Source: Pararhodobacter aggregans
GTDB lineage: Bacteria; Pseudomonadota; Alphaproteobacteria; Rhodobacterales; Rhodobacteraceae
Assembly: GCF_003075525.1 (NCBI RefSeq)
Contig: NZ_QDDR01000006.1
Span: 235,119 to 299,118, forward strand
Length of the DNA: 64,000 bases
Direction: 5' to 3'
The notes under the pieces are model-generated. The model did not search any database. It was not told the DNA's origin and saw only the letters and a list, made by a program, of their open reading frames with translations. Within the stretch, counting starts at the first letter, position 1. Each line of letters starts with the position of its first letter. Shown here piece by piece: positions 18,532 to 26,943 of the stretch. The position numbers were made by a program, and so were the translations under genes.

Positions 18532-20483
18532 AGATAAGATCCATCCACATCTACAGCCATGACGGCCAGCGCCGTGACCTCCGGTTCAAGGTCGACGGAC
18601 TCAACGTCATTACCGGTCGCTCATCCACCGGCAAATCTGCGCTCTCTGAGATTATCGAATACTGCATGGGACGTTCCTCGTTCACCGTCCCAGAAGGGAT
18701 CATTCGGGACAAAGTGTCTTGGTTCGCCGTGATCTACCAGTTCGAGAGTGAACAGGTGCTTGTTGCCAAGCCGACCCCGCCTAGCGGTGGCGCCAGCTGC
18801 AGCACGGCGATGTTGCGAAGGGGTTCCCAATTGCAGGTCCCCGAGTTCGAGGATATGGCTGTCAACACTGATGATGACAGCATCGTCGAACTGCTGTCGC
18901 GCTTTCTTGGAATTCCCGAGAACCGCACGGAAGTCGCGCTTGAGCATAGCCGAGTTAGCTACGACGCGAACGTCAAGCACACGTTCTATTACCTCTTCCA
19001 GAAGCAGGGGCTGGTCGCCAACAAAGATCAACTCTTCTATCGCCAAAACGAGCCGTTCCAACCGCAGGCAATCCGCGACACGTTGCCAATCTTACTTGGC
19101 GTTTCCTCCCAAGATCGCTTCGAACTGGAAGGCAAGCTGCGCTTAGCGCAGAGCGATCTGAGGGTCAGCAACAAGAAGCTGGAGCTGGCGCGCGACGCCG
19201 TCGACACGTCACATGAACAAGCTATCGGCCTCCACTCGGAAGCCAAGGCGGTCGGGGTCATCGGCAACACCGACGAGAATCCAAAGGCAGACGGGATCGT
19301 CGAAGCATTGAGATTGGCGCTTTCGTGGAAGCCCGAAACATTGCCGGACGACGACGGCAGTCGCGTTTCGCTTCTGGAAGATGATCTGGCCCAACTGCGT
19401 CAGGATCGCCGTGATACGCAGGCCCGGATTGACGCGGCGCGACAGTTCGCCAAGCGGGCGGGCGGCTATGAAAGCGAGGCCGCCGAACAGATAGATCGGC
19501 TGGCCTCAATCAAGGCACTGCCGAAGAACCCAGACAGTGGCGAATGGCAATGGCCGTTTAGCGAGCAAAACTTGGCATTGGAATCCCCGGTGGCGGTAGT
19601 TCTGCTCAATGAATTGCAATCGCTCGACAAAGAGTTGCGCATCGCTACCGGCCAGCGTCCCAAGCTCGAAGCCTACCTTGCCGAACTGACCGGCAAAGCG
19701 GATGGGATCGCGGGCGAGATCAAGCAGAGGGAAGCGGAGCTATCCGCTGCAATCTCGGCCAACGAAGTCATCGCCCAGATGGGCACCCGCAACAATGCGG
19801 CCGCGCGCGTGGTCGGCCGTATCAGCCTGTTCCTAGAGACGCTTCTCCCGAATGAGGATCTCGCCAAACTGGAATCGGAGAATCGCCGGCTCAAAAATAA
19901 AGTTAGGCAGCTTGAGGAGAAGATCGGCGCTGACGACAGCAATGAACGCCTGACCTCGATCCTCAACAACATTTCCGCACAGGTGTCGCGATACATCCAG
20001 AAGTTCAATGCAGAGTTCGCTCTTTACCCTGCACGGCTCAATCTGGCGCGGTTGACAATCGTTTTTGATCGGCCCGAACGGCCCGTGCCGATGGAAAGGA
20101 CTGGCGGTGGCGAGAACCACTTGGCTTACCATCTGTCAGCACTCCTCGCCCTGCACCTATTCGCGGCGCAGAACAACCGTCCAATTCCGCGCTTCCTGTT
20201 GATCGACCAACCAACCCAAGTCTACTTCCCCTCCGAACAGGTCTATAAGGACGCTGATGGTTCAGTGCAGAAAACAGAATCAGACGCCGACCTCAATGCG
20301 GTACGCCGGCTGTTCGAGTTGTTGTTGAAGTTCACCCAAGACGATGTTCCAGGCTTCCAACTGATTGTCACAGAGCATGCGAACCTCCGTGATCAGTGGT
20401 TTCAGGACGCACTCATCGAAATACCATGGACTAAACCCCCCGCGTTGGTCCCAGAGGATTGGCCGCAGGAAGACGAGAACTGA
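18528..20483 (+). CDS. SMC/Rad50-like ABC ATPase of the ABC-3C system (DUF3732 type)
   Basis: A 651-aa ATPase. The P-loop GRSSTGKS lies at residues 30-37, followed by a conserved Cys/Gly stretch (EIIEYCMGRSSF). A central coiled coil runs about 230-490 (for example LAKLESENRRLKNKVRQLEE). The C-terminal half has an atypical signature GGGENHLAYHLSALLALH and Walker B region FLLIDQPTQVYFP, both characteristic of DUF3732. Such ATPases probably sense a nucleic-acid or protein trigger and licence the effector. No membrane domain, so it is not a transporter. ATGA overlap with the middle component. Confidence 0.85.
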   Translation: MKIRSIHIYSHDGQRRDLRFKVDGLNVITGRSSTGKSALSEIIEYCMGRSSFTVPEGIIRDKVSWFAVIYQFESEQVLVAKPTPPSGGASCSTAMLRRGSQLQVPEFEDMAVNTDDDSIVELLSRFLGIPENRTEVALEHSRVSYDANVKHTFYYLFQKQGLVANKDQLFYRQNEPFQPQAIRDTLPILLGVSSQDRFELEGKLRLAQSDLRVSNKKLELARDAVDTSHEQAIGLHSEAKAVGVIGNTDENPKADGIVEALRLALSWKPETLPDDDGSRVSLLEDDLAQLRQDRRDTQARIDAARQFAKRAGGYESEAAEQIDRLASIKALPKNPDSGEWQWPFSEQNLALESPVAVVLLNELQSLDKELRIATGQRPKLEAYLAELTGKADGIAGEIKQREAELSAAISANEVIAQMGTRNNAAARVVGRISLFLETLLPNEDLAKLESENRRLKNKVRQLEEKIGADDSNERLTSILNNISAQVSRYIQKFNAEFALYPARLNLARLTIVFDRPERPVPMERTGGGENHLAYHLSALLALHLFAAQNNRPIPRFLLIDQPTQVYFPSEQVYKDADGSVQKTESDADLNAVRRLFELLLKFTQDDVPGFQLIVTEHANLRDQWFQDALIEIPWTKPPALVPEDWPQEDEN

Positions 20484-21037
20484 GCGGTTGAACGCTCGCA
20501 ATACCCGGGAGCGCATCTAGCCCTCTGCGGCGACTGAGTGCGTGGAACGCTCTCGCGCCGTAATCGAAGGGCTGTCTTGCCGGGATCCTGCAACGACTAC
20601 ACTGTCTCGCGCTAAGGCCGCTTTCTGCCCCTCGGCGCGACTGACCGCCGTCTCGTTGCGGTTTTCGCGAGTGGAGGCTCCAACGGTTTGCTGCCGCTGC
20701 CGCGCCGGCGTAGGTCCGCTCTCCGCCCCATATAGTCGAACGCCGCTCCTAGACACTTTCAACCGGGACGCGCCCTCAGCCTGCGAGGCTCGCTGATCGT
20801 GAGTACGCTGAATCCAATTGGTGCGTCAGTCAGATCGCTGCCCAGGTTATGGGCGCACCGTCTTGGCGATTGGCTGGTCTCTTGCTATCACAGCAACCTC
20901 GCCTAAGGAGGAATGCGCCACTGAAACGCCAACGAACTACGCCCGCGGGAAGATCTGGATCAATTGAAGTGACGAAAGTAGTTGAGTGGCGCAACGTAGA
21001 AGTGCAGGATACGTGAAACCGCCTAAAGGAACTCACC
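20484..21037. other. Intergenic region between the ABC-3C and NACHT genes
   Basis: About 550 bp with no credible gene; short frames on both strands lack ribosome sites and domains. A small hairpin GAGCG-gttgaa-CGCTC just after the ABC ATPase stop has no T-tract. Composition shifts from GC-rich (20.5-20.8 kb) to lower GC near 21 kb, so a junction between separately acquired segments may lie here. The NACHT promoter should be in its right part. Confidence 0.5.
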
Positions 21038-23965
21038 TTGCCTGTCTCAGAAGGTCTTATCGTTAACGGCCTATCGGCCGTCGCGGCACAGGTATCAAAG
21101 CTGTTCGCCAAGAAATTTCTTCTTCCATTCAGGATGAGGCAAAGCCTCAACAATAGAGAATCGAATACCCAGAACGACGTCCTTCTGGATGCCTTAACGA
21201 GAGCAATTGGAAATTTTAGCTCCCTGACGCCAGCGACAAACGCAGCTCTAATAGACATTGCTAATTCTAAATTGATTGAGTACTTGGTTCCCATATTCGG
21301 GTCAGAGCTGGATAAAAGAAATGCTCTTGCGATAGTTGAATATGTTCATCAGTCGCGTGGGGCTTCGAACGTAAAAGAGTCTTCGGATTTTGCAGAGGTC
21401 CTCGGAACCTGCTTGAAAACCGCACACGATATGTCCGTCGAGCAGGAGTCTAAGGACGCTCCTGCAAGCATAAGAGCTGAATTTCGGAAAAGACGAGACG
21501 ATGAAGCCCGGCGCGCAGATGGGACCTTGAACTCCGTAGTTCAAAAATTACAAACGAAAGATGGAGATTGGATTGACAACAGCGACGTAAGTGCTGCGTT
21601 CATCGCAAGAAGAATCAAAGAAGACAGCGATCCGCTCAAGAATTTTGTTCGTGCTCTTAAGCGAACGGTAGACTCTGTTGACGTACATGGTTCTTCAGGT
21701 GACGTCGTTCAGGTCTCTCTGGATGATATCTACGTCGATATGCCTGTTAGCTACATTGATCGTAAGCGAAATTTTAATCCTTATCAGGATCTTAGGAAAA
21801 ATATATCCCGACACCGAGTTTCTGACGATTGGAGTGGAACTTTAGAGCTAATTGGCAATACTGTACTGCTTGGGGACCCAGGAGGCGGGAAGAGCACTCT
21901 ATCAAAGAAGCTCTGTCTGGAATGCTGTGATCGATACCTCAAGGGGCAGACAAAGCTACCTATCTACATTCAGCTGCGAACTTACATATCAAACGCCGTA
22001 GAAGATGATCGACTTTCATTGCGGAACTATATTGTTGATAGTGTGACGTCGACTGTGATTGATGCAGATCAGCGGGACCTGACCTCTTCTGTTCTTTATC
22101 ATCTACGTATCGGAGCTGTATTTTTCGTTGCTGATGGGTTGGATGAAGTCTTGACGCCATCCAATCGAGCGCGGGTCGTTCAAGAGATCGCTTCCTTCAG
22201 GAAGGAGTTTCCGCTTTGTCAGATTCTTGTCACATCGCGCTACGTAGGATATGAAACTCAGCCTTTAGATGGCTTCACCCACTTGGGTGTTGACTATCTG
22301 TCTGACAGTGCAATCGAGAAAATCTATCGAAATGTCTCCAGAACGGTTCTGAAGAGACCCGATGGTGAAGTAAACTCTAGGCTTCAGGGGTTCTTGCTCG
22401 ATGCTCGAAAGAAGGCAAGCGAACTAATTAGGAGTCCCCTTCTTCTCACTTTAATCGTGATCATTTATGATAAGAAGAGCGAGATTCCTGACAACAGAGC
22501 GAGTCTCTACGCATTTTGTGCCGACTTGCTTTTTGATCAATGGGACAAGTATAGAGATATTACTCCAGATCTTCCTGAACGCTATCGGCTGTTTGATTTG
22601 TTCAAGCATCTATCCGCTCTTCTGTATGAAAATGAAGAATACGGCGGAACTATCGGACGGGATGATCTGCAGAGGGAGGCTCGAGATTTCTTTAGGTCCG
22701 ATTACGTAGACAATCGCGAGGGTAGAGCTGCTGCCGCCGCCGAGCATATGGTTGGGCACTTGACTGGTCGTGCTTGGATCTTGCATGAGGTTGGTGAGAA
22801 TATCTTCGAGTTCACACACCGCACATTTCTGGAATACTTCTACGCGAAGTATCTAGATACAGAGTTTGAGGAAACTGGTGCCTTGGTGCGAAATTGTCTG
22901 ATGCACGTCGTTGAGGGGCAACGATCTCTGCCAACCCATTTGGCTCTTCAAATTAGGACAAACAACAAGCGTGCTGCATCGACAAAAGTAGCAGAGGCTC
23001 TGACTGAAAGCCTAAGAGACCGCCCGTCATGTACAGAGCTAGTTGATTTTTGTCTTGATAGTCTTGGCTATCTCTTGCCGAACGGGGATCAACTCTCTGA
23101 GTTTGTTTCCGTGTTGGCCAAGCCCGCGATTTTTTCCAGCGATCCTTCTGGGCCTTTGCGCTTGTTGTGTACCTCAAGCCCGTTGCGGAATAATATCCTT
23201 AATATTTGTACAGAGCAATTGGACCAAGTCGAGACTGTATCTCAGTTGGCCGTTCTTGAGGTGGCATTTAGAAAGATGCGCCGGGATTCGACCTTCGAAA
23301 TGATTTCCGCAAATGGAGAGGTTGTCGACGTAGTCCATCGGACGCTTGAAAGGCTCTATTCTAAGCAGGCCACTTCGCCTTACGTATGTAAGTTGGCTTT
23401 TGACTTGGATTGCCGCGTAAACTGGTCTGCAGTGGAGAGATTTGGTTTGCGGCTTTGGGGGAACAAATTGGCAGGTTTTGGTCAATCGGTACGAATTCTG
23501 TCCGATAGCCGGGAAATGCTTAGGGATGCCTCTCGATTTATCATCGGTTCGGATGCGAAATCTGGAAAGAGCTATAAATTAGCGCGCGCGATCGCTTCTG
23601 GACTAATGAGGCTTGAAGGAGGTCTTCATCTAGATACTTATCACGTTGGGCGCGATCTTCTTGAGGCTAGTTCCTTAGATATCAGTTTTAGCGCCGACCG
23701 ATCGGCATGGCGCGAGGACCGTAGTGCGCTGGAAGTTTATGCATTTTCGCTAATCTTATGTGCGGAGACGCATATGGATTTTCTGGACGCTCCCCTGCGT
23801 GAGAGGTTTATCGCTACTATTTCTGATGTTTGCGATGCACTTGATAATGTCGGGTCCGATCAGTCAATTTACTGCAGATCATGGCTGAAAGAAGAGACGA
23901 CTTTAATTCTTCATCCAAGTTTGCTTCGTCTCCGCGGCAGGAAGTTGGGAGTAGCTGGGGGCTAG
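21038..23965 (+). CDS. NACHT-domain NTPase (bacterial NLR-like, candidate anti-phage protein)
   Basis: A 975-aa STAND NTPase. A helical N-terminal domain (about 1-250) precedes the NACHT module: Walker A LLGDPGGGKSTLSKK (about 278-290), and Walker B with the extended acidic pattern FFVADGLDEV (about 360), then sensor LVTSRYVGYE. The winged-helix region includes FEFTHRTFLEYFYA, a conserved NACHT landmark. The C-terminal 350 residues are helical sensor-like repeats. Bacterial NACHT proteins protect against phages. Start is TTG with AAAGGA upstream. GC is clearly lower than neighbours, a sign of transfer. I see no named effector domain at the N-terminus. Confidence 0.85.
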   Translation: MPVSEGLIVNGLSAVAAQVSKLFAKKFLLPFRMRQSLNNRESNTQNDVLLDALTRAIGNFSSLTPATNAALIDIANSKLIEYLVPIFGSELDKRNALAIVEYVHQSRGASNVKESSDFAEVLGTCLKTAHDMSVEQESKDAPASIRAEFRKRRDDEARRADGTLNSVVQKLQTKDGDWIDNSDVSAAFIARRIKEDSDPLKNFVRALKRTVDSVDVHGSSGDVVQVSLDDIYVDMPVSYIDRKRNFNPYQDLRKNISRHRVSDDWSGTLELIGNTVLLGDPGGGKSTLSKKLCLECCDRYLKGQTKLPIYIQLRTYISNAVEDDRLSLRNYIVDSVTSTVIDADQRDLTSSVLYHLRIGAVFFVADGLDEVLTPSNRARVVQEIASFRKEFPLCQILVTSRYVGYETQPLDGFTHLGVDYLSDSAIEKIYRNVSRTVLKRPDGEVNSRLQGFLLDARKKASELIRSPLLLTLIVIIYDKKSEIPDNRASLYAFCADLLFDQWDKYRDITPDLPERYRLFDLFKHLSALLYENEEYGGTIGRDDLQREARDFFRSDYVDNREGRAAAAAEHMVGHLTGRAWILHEVGENIFEFTHRTFLEYFYAKYLDTEFEETGALVRNCLMHVVEGQRSLPTHLALQIRTNNKRAASTKVAEALTESLRDRPSCTELVDFCLDSLGYLLPNGDQLSEFVSVLAKPAIFSSDPSGPLRLLCTSSPLRNNILNICTEQLDQVETVSQLAVLEVAFRKMRRDSTFEMISANGEVVDVVHRTLERLYSKQATSPYVCKLAFDLDCRVNWSAVERFGLRLWGNKLAGFGQSVRILSDSREMLRDASRFIIGSDAKSGKSYKLARAIASGLMRLEGGLHLDTYHVGRDLLEASSLDISFSADRSAWREDRSALEVYAFSLILCAETHMDFLDAPLRERFIATISDVCDALDNVGSDQSIYCRSWLKEETTLILHPSLLRLRGRKLGVAGG

Positions 23966-24087
23966 ATTGGCATCGGTGTCTGTTTTATGTTGTCTTGAAC
24001 AAGGGTCCAATTGGCGGTCGCATCAAGCGTTTAACGTAATAGCCAGCAAAGTTAGATCGTTTTTCCTGTGTGCTCCAAGTGTGACGT

Positions 24088-25155
24088 TCACTTTCGTTGA
24101 TGTCGCGCCTTCCGCGAGCGCCGCTCGCTATTTGTGAGCACGCTGAACCCGTCCAGCGCGGCGGCGAGATCATCGTCCAGGACATGCGCGTACCGGCTCG
24201 TCGTCTCGACGGTGGTATGCCCGAGCAAGCGGGACACCAGCTTGATATTCCCGGTCTGCCTCAGAAGCCGGGTCGCGAAGGTGTGCCGCAGGTCGTGAAA
24301 ACGGAAGTCGTCGATCCCTGCAGCTGCCAGGGCCGCCCTGAAATCGTTGAACACATGGCTGTTCTGGCGGATGCGTCGGCGTGGCTTCTTCTTCGACGAA
24401 TGGTCGAGATAGGTGAAGACGAAGGGTCGATCGGCGGCCTGGTCCGAGCGAGGCAGGGTGGTGAGCAGGGCGCGGATCTCGGGGCTTATCGGGAAGCGCA
24501 TAGTGCGGGCGCCCTTTAACCGGAACACCATGCGGCCGGTGTCTAGGTCAATATCCGACCAGCGCAGCTCGATGATCGTCGACAGCCGGGCGCCCGTCAT
24601 CAGGGCGAATTTCACCAGGGGATGAAGATCCAGACGCAGGTGTTGCAGCAGGCGTTCCTGCTCTGCCAGCTGCAGCTCGCGCACCCGCTCCTCGGGCTCG
24701 GCGCGCTGCAGGGCTTTGATGTCGATGGCCGGCATCGTGGCGCCGTGGATCTTCTCCATGTGCCGCAGGGCTCTGCCCAGGGCCTGCAGCTGGCGGTTGA
24801 CCGTCGAGTCCGAGACCTCGGCCCGGCGCACCGCGACGAAGCGCATCAGGTCTGCGTTGGTCAGGTCGGCCATCGGCCGCGACCCGTCCAGCACCGCCAG
24901 GATGGCCCGAAACTGGCTCAGGGTGGTCCCGGCCGAGGGCTGGCCGTTTGTGACGTCGGCCGCGTAGGTGCCGAGGGCCTCGGACAGGGTGAAGCGCCCG
25001 GTGACGGCTGGCGCCGAGCGCGCTTTGACCCGCGCGGCGGCCTCTACCGCTTTCGCTTCTTCGAAGTCATCTGTGCCGCAGCTGCCGTGAAATCGACGAC
25101 CCCGGATTTGGAAGTCGTAGTGCCAGTTGCGCGTGCCTTTCGGGCGGTATGGCAT
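24088..25155 (-). CDS. Prophage tyrosine integrase
   Basis: A 355-aa site-specific recombinase that integrates the phage into tRNA-Gly. The N-terminal arm-binding and core-binding domains precede the catalytic domain with R190 (TGARLSTIIELRW), H287-x-x-R290 (FHDLRHTFATRL), H313 (LLGHTTVETTS) and nucleophile Y322 (SRYAHV). All key residues are present, so it is probably active. It overlaps the excisionase gene by 112 nt. Unusually it is about 7.7 kb from attL, with the defence genes between. Confidence 0.95.
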   Translation of the reverse strand: MPYRPKGTRNWHYDFQIRGRRFHGSCGTDDFEEAKAVEAAARVKARSAPAVTGRFTLSEALGTYAADVTNGQPSAGTTLSQFRAILAVLDGSRPMADLTNADLMRFVAVRRAEVSDSTVNRQLQALGRALRHMEKIHGATMPAIDIKALQRAEPEERVRELQLAEQERLLQHLRLDLHPLVKFALMTGARLSTIIELRWSDIDLDTGRMVFRLKGARTMRFPISPEIRALLTTLPRSDQAADRPFVFTYLDHSSKKKPRRRIRQNSHVFNDFRAALAAAGIDDFRFHDLRHTFATRLLRQTGNIKLVSRLLGHTTVETTSRYAHVLDDDLAAALDGFSVLTNSERRSRKARHQRK

Positions 25156-25331
25156 GTTTGCCCCTCGATGAACCGAGTGAGGTCGTCGAGCCTATAGCGG
25201 ATCGTGCCGCTGGTCAGCATGACGAAGGAAAGGCCGCGGTTGCGCATCCGGCGCAGCGTCTTGGTTGAGACGCGGAGAATGCCGGCGGCCTCGTCGGGTG
25301 TCAGCAGCTCGGGTGCTGTGCGTGTGGTCAT
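25044..25331 (-). CDS. Excisionase / MerR-like helix-turn-helix protein
   Basis: A 95-aa DNA-binding protein with a compact winged helix at the N-terminus (LLTPDEAAGILRVSTKTLRRM, then GTIRYRLDDLTRFIEG), the HTH_17/AlpA-type fold of phage excisionases. The basic C-terminal tail ends TSKKRKR. The gene lies directly before and overlaps the integrase by 112 nt, typical of xis-int pairs. It may favour excision and regulate int. Confidence 0.85.
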   Translation of the reverse strand: MTTRTAPELLTPDEAAGILRVSTKTLRRMRNRGLSFVMLTSGTIRYRLDDLTRFIEGQTCHTARKARATGTTTSKSGVVDFTAAAAQMTSKKRKR

Positions 25332-25421
25332 GGTCGGTTATCCAGGACTGTGGCCCGAGCAATGGGGTGGTCTTTGCCCGAAGGCGGCGACTGGGACATG
25401 GGAACCTCTGCGGATGAAAGG

Positions 25422-25452
25422 GCCCCGGCGGCGGGACGGTGGCCGCCGGGGC
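25422..25452 (-). terminator. GC-rich hairpin between early cluster and xis
   Basis: Perfect 10-bp arms GCCCCGGCGG / CCGCCGGGGC with an 11-nt loop, 38 nt past the end of the 65-aa gene. Only a short pyrimidine run follows on the minus strand, so it is a weak terminator or attenuator that would separate the early cluster from xis-int. Confidence 0.45.
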
Positions 25453-25490
25453 AGGTGCGCGCCGGAGAGGCGTCAACGGCGCGGGCGGGA

Positions 25491-25688
25491 TCAGACGGGG
25501 CGGCCGAGGTCGCGCAGGAAGCGGCGGGCGCGGCCCTGGTCGAAGGCGGTGCCGAGTTCGATCATGATGCGGGCGGCGTCGGCCCGGGTGTCGGCACCGG
25601 CCGAATGGTCCTCGAACTGCTGACGGGCGGCGACTAGCTGGCCCGCGCGGGGCATGAGGGCGAGGGCGCCATGCGCGGTGGCGTTCAT
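25491..25688 (-). CDS. Small phage early protein, 65 aa
   Basis: A 65-codon frame with an ATG that overlaps the stop of the ACP-like gene (ATGA), so its translation is coupled. The protein (MNATAHGALALMPRAGQLV ... ARRFLRDLGRPV) is helical and basic, with no known domain. Tight coupling and consistent codon use support a real gene. Function unknown. Confidence 0.6.
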   Translation of the reverse strand: MNATAHGALALMPRAGQLVAARQQFEDHSAGADTRADAARIMIELGTAFDQGRARRFLRDLGRPV

Positions 25689-26005
25689 GCGGCATGCCCC
25701 GGCAGCAGGGCCGCGCCGTCGGCCTCGGCGTCGCGGTAGAGGGCCGGGTTGTCGACGGGCCCCCGGGGAAGGGCGGTGCGCGCGGCGATCACCTGGGCGA
25801 GGTTGCCGATGGTGAAGATCCCCTCGGCCGTCGCGTCGTCGATGTCGCAGCCGAGGTCTTCCTCGATCGCGAGCACCAGCCGCCATTTGTCCTGGCTGTC
25901 GATCTGCAGGTCGATCAGCATCGTATCGGCGGCCAGGAAGCACCCCTCCAGGCGGGGAAACACTTCGGCGATCAGGTCGGACGCGTGGGCAAGATCGGCA
26001 TTCAT
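25685..26005 (-). CDS. Acyl-carrier-protein-like protein
   Basis: About 106 aa. Residues 30-75 follow the ACP helix II-III pattern: DLQIDSQDKWRLVLAIEEDL, then GCDIDDATAEGIFTIGNLAQVI, which lines up with the DSL phosphopantetheine site, the following acidic helix and the final helix of AcpP. The modified Ser is kept, but the Leu after it is Gln (DSQ). The start may be ATG 26005 or GTG 26008; the ATG overlaps the upstream stop. It sits between two small genes in the leftward early cluster, away from any fatty-acid or polyketide genes. Carrier role and partner are unknown. Confidence 0.7.
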   Translation of the reverse strand: MNADLAHASDLIAEVFPRLEGCFLAADTMLIDLQIDSQDKWRLVLAIEEDLGCDIDDATAEGIFTIGNLAQVIAARTALPRGPVDNPALYRDAEADGAALLPGHAA

Positions 26006-26133
26006 CACGCGACCCCCCGGCAGGTGCGGAAGGGGAAGTTCCGCTGACGGCGCTCACGCAGGCGGGCGCGCCAGGCGATCCAGCGGCGGCGGGCGACGGG
26101 ATCGGCGACGATGGCGGGGAGGGGGTTGGGCAT
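26005..26133 (-). CDS. Small basic protein, 42 aa
   Basis: First frame of the leftward early cluster. ATG at 26133 has GGAG 7 nt upstream; an in-frame ATG at 26214 would give 69 aa but lacks a ribosome site. The protein (MPNPLPAIVADPVARRRWIA ... NFPFRTCRGVA) is very Arg-rich. The stop overlaps the ACP-like start (TGATG). No known family; possibly a nucleic-acid-binding early protein. Confidence 0.5.
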   Translation of the reverse strand: MPNPLPAIVADPVARRRWIAWRARLRERRQRNFPFRTCRGVA

Positions 26134-26233
26134 GGCGGGGCTCCATCGTTGGGCCGCGATCTGCCCGGGGTGGGCGTCTTCGGCGGCGGGGCTCGATGAA
26201 GGAAATGTGCGCATAGTGCGGACGTTATGTCAA

Positions 26234-26254
26234 CGCAATTTGCGTTCAATTGCG
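26234..26254. promoter_or_regulatory. 21-bp dyad upstream of the leftward early cluster
   Basis: Arms CGCAATT / AATTGCG with a 7-bp spacer, about 100 bp upstream of the 42-aa gene. A minus-strand TTGACA (26227-26232) lies next to it, though I see no well-spaced -10. It is a candidate operator for control of the leftward early cluster by a phage regulator. Confidence 0.4.
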
Positions 26255-26324
26255 GACATCAGATCTGTTCGCATCGCGAATCGTCTGCTGCCCTGCCTGG
26301 GTCAGCGTCGTGGTGGCGCGCATG

Positions 26325-26351
26325 AAAAAGCCCCGCGCAGGGCGGGGCTTT
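26325..26351 (-). terminator. Strong rho-independent terminator of the repressor operon
   Basis: Hairpin AGCCCCGC / GCGGGGCT with a 5-nt loop; on the minus strand it is followed by TTTTT. It lies 20 nt past the stop of the 48-aa membrane protein, marking the end of the repressor-membrane-protein operon. An A-run/T-run on both sides may make it bidirectional. Confidence 0.8.
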
Positions 26352-26370
26352 CGTCGTTCAACGGTGCGGA

Positions 26371-26517
26371 TCACTCTGCCGGGGTCGCGGCAGCTTTATC
26401 CCGAGCAAGCTCTTGCAGCTTCTTCTCAAGACGCCCGGCCTCCCAGCGAGACTGGAAGACAGAGAGGATGGCGAAGATCAGAAGCACGAGCGGGACGAGG
26501 AATTCAAACCAAGTCAT
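26371..26517 (-). CDS. Small membrane protein, 48 aa
   Basis: ATG at 26517 overlaps the stop of the preceding membrane protein (ATGA). The protein has one transmembrane helix at the very N-terminus (MTWFEFLVPLVLLIFAILSV) followed by a charged amphipathic helix (RWEAGRLEKKLQELARDK). This resembles small phage membrane anchors and superinfection-exclusion proteins in shape only. Last gene of the repressor operon, before a strong terminator, so probably expressed in the lysogen. Confidence 0.7.
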   Translation of the reverse strand: MTWFEFLVPLVLLIFAILSVFQSRWEAGRLEKKLQELARDKAAATPAE

Positions 26518-26909
26518 GACTTCTTCTCCTTCCGAAGGTTGCCCAGATTATAGACCGCAACGGCATGAAAGGCCAGTCCCGCTGCAATCCAGTAGACCCA
26601 AGACGGCATGAACTGGAGCCAGTCCGGCACCAACATGCCGAGAAAGCCTTGGTCAGGATCATCGGGGACTACCCTCATTCCAGCGGCCTCCCAAGCCCTG
26701 ATCAGATCTGCGGTCTGCTGAATAATATCTGCATACTGACGTGGATCTTCCGTTAACGGCTCGTTCCAGAAAGATATGGTGCCTTCTGCCAGCGGTCTCA
26801 AGAATCCGAAGCCGATCAGACCAATCCCCACCGTGTTGAAGAAGCTGGTTCGCAGCTTCACGCGCTCGTTGTGTTTGGCGATCCAATCCAGTTCCGTCTG
26901 CGACTTCAC
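26514..26909 (-). CDS. Two-TM membrane protein, 131 aa
   Basis: GTG at 26909 with AAGGGG 7 nt upstream; the frame extends further but would overlap the upstream gene. The protein has a charged N-terminus (SQTELDWIAKHNERVKLRTS), a TM helix (FNTVGIGLIGFGFLRPLAEG), an extramembrane loop of about 60 residues containing DPDQGFLGMLVPDW, then a second TM (WVYWIAAGLAFHAVAVYNL) and a basic end. No known family. It is coupled to the next gene by ATGA. Candidate phage-exclusion protein from context only. Confidence 0.7.
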   Translation of the reverse strand: MKSQTELDWIAKHNERVKLRTSFFNTVGIGLIGFGFLRPLAEGTISFWNEPLTEDPRQYADIIQQTADLIRAWEAAGMRVVPDDPDQGFLGMLVPDWLQFMPSWVYWIAAGLAFHAVAVYNLGNLRKEKKS

Positions 26910-26943
26910 ACTGTTACCCCTTACCTCCGCTCGGCGCGGGCGG

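Noticed and set aside
20517..20762. Minus-strand frame between the ABC-3C and NACHT genes
   Set aside because: Low-complexity Arg/Ser/Ala translation, no ribosome site and no neighbours on that strand.
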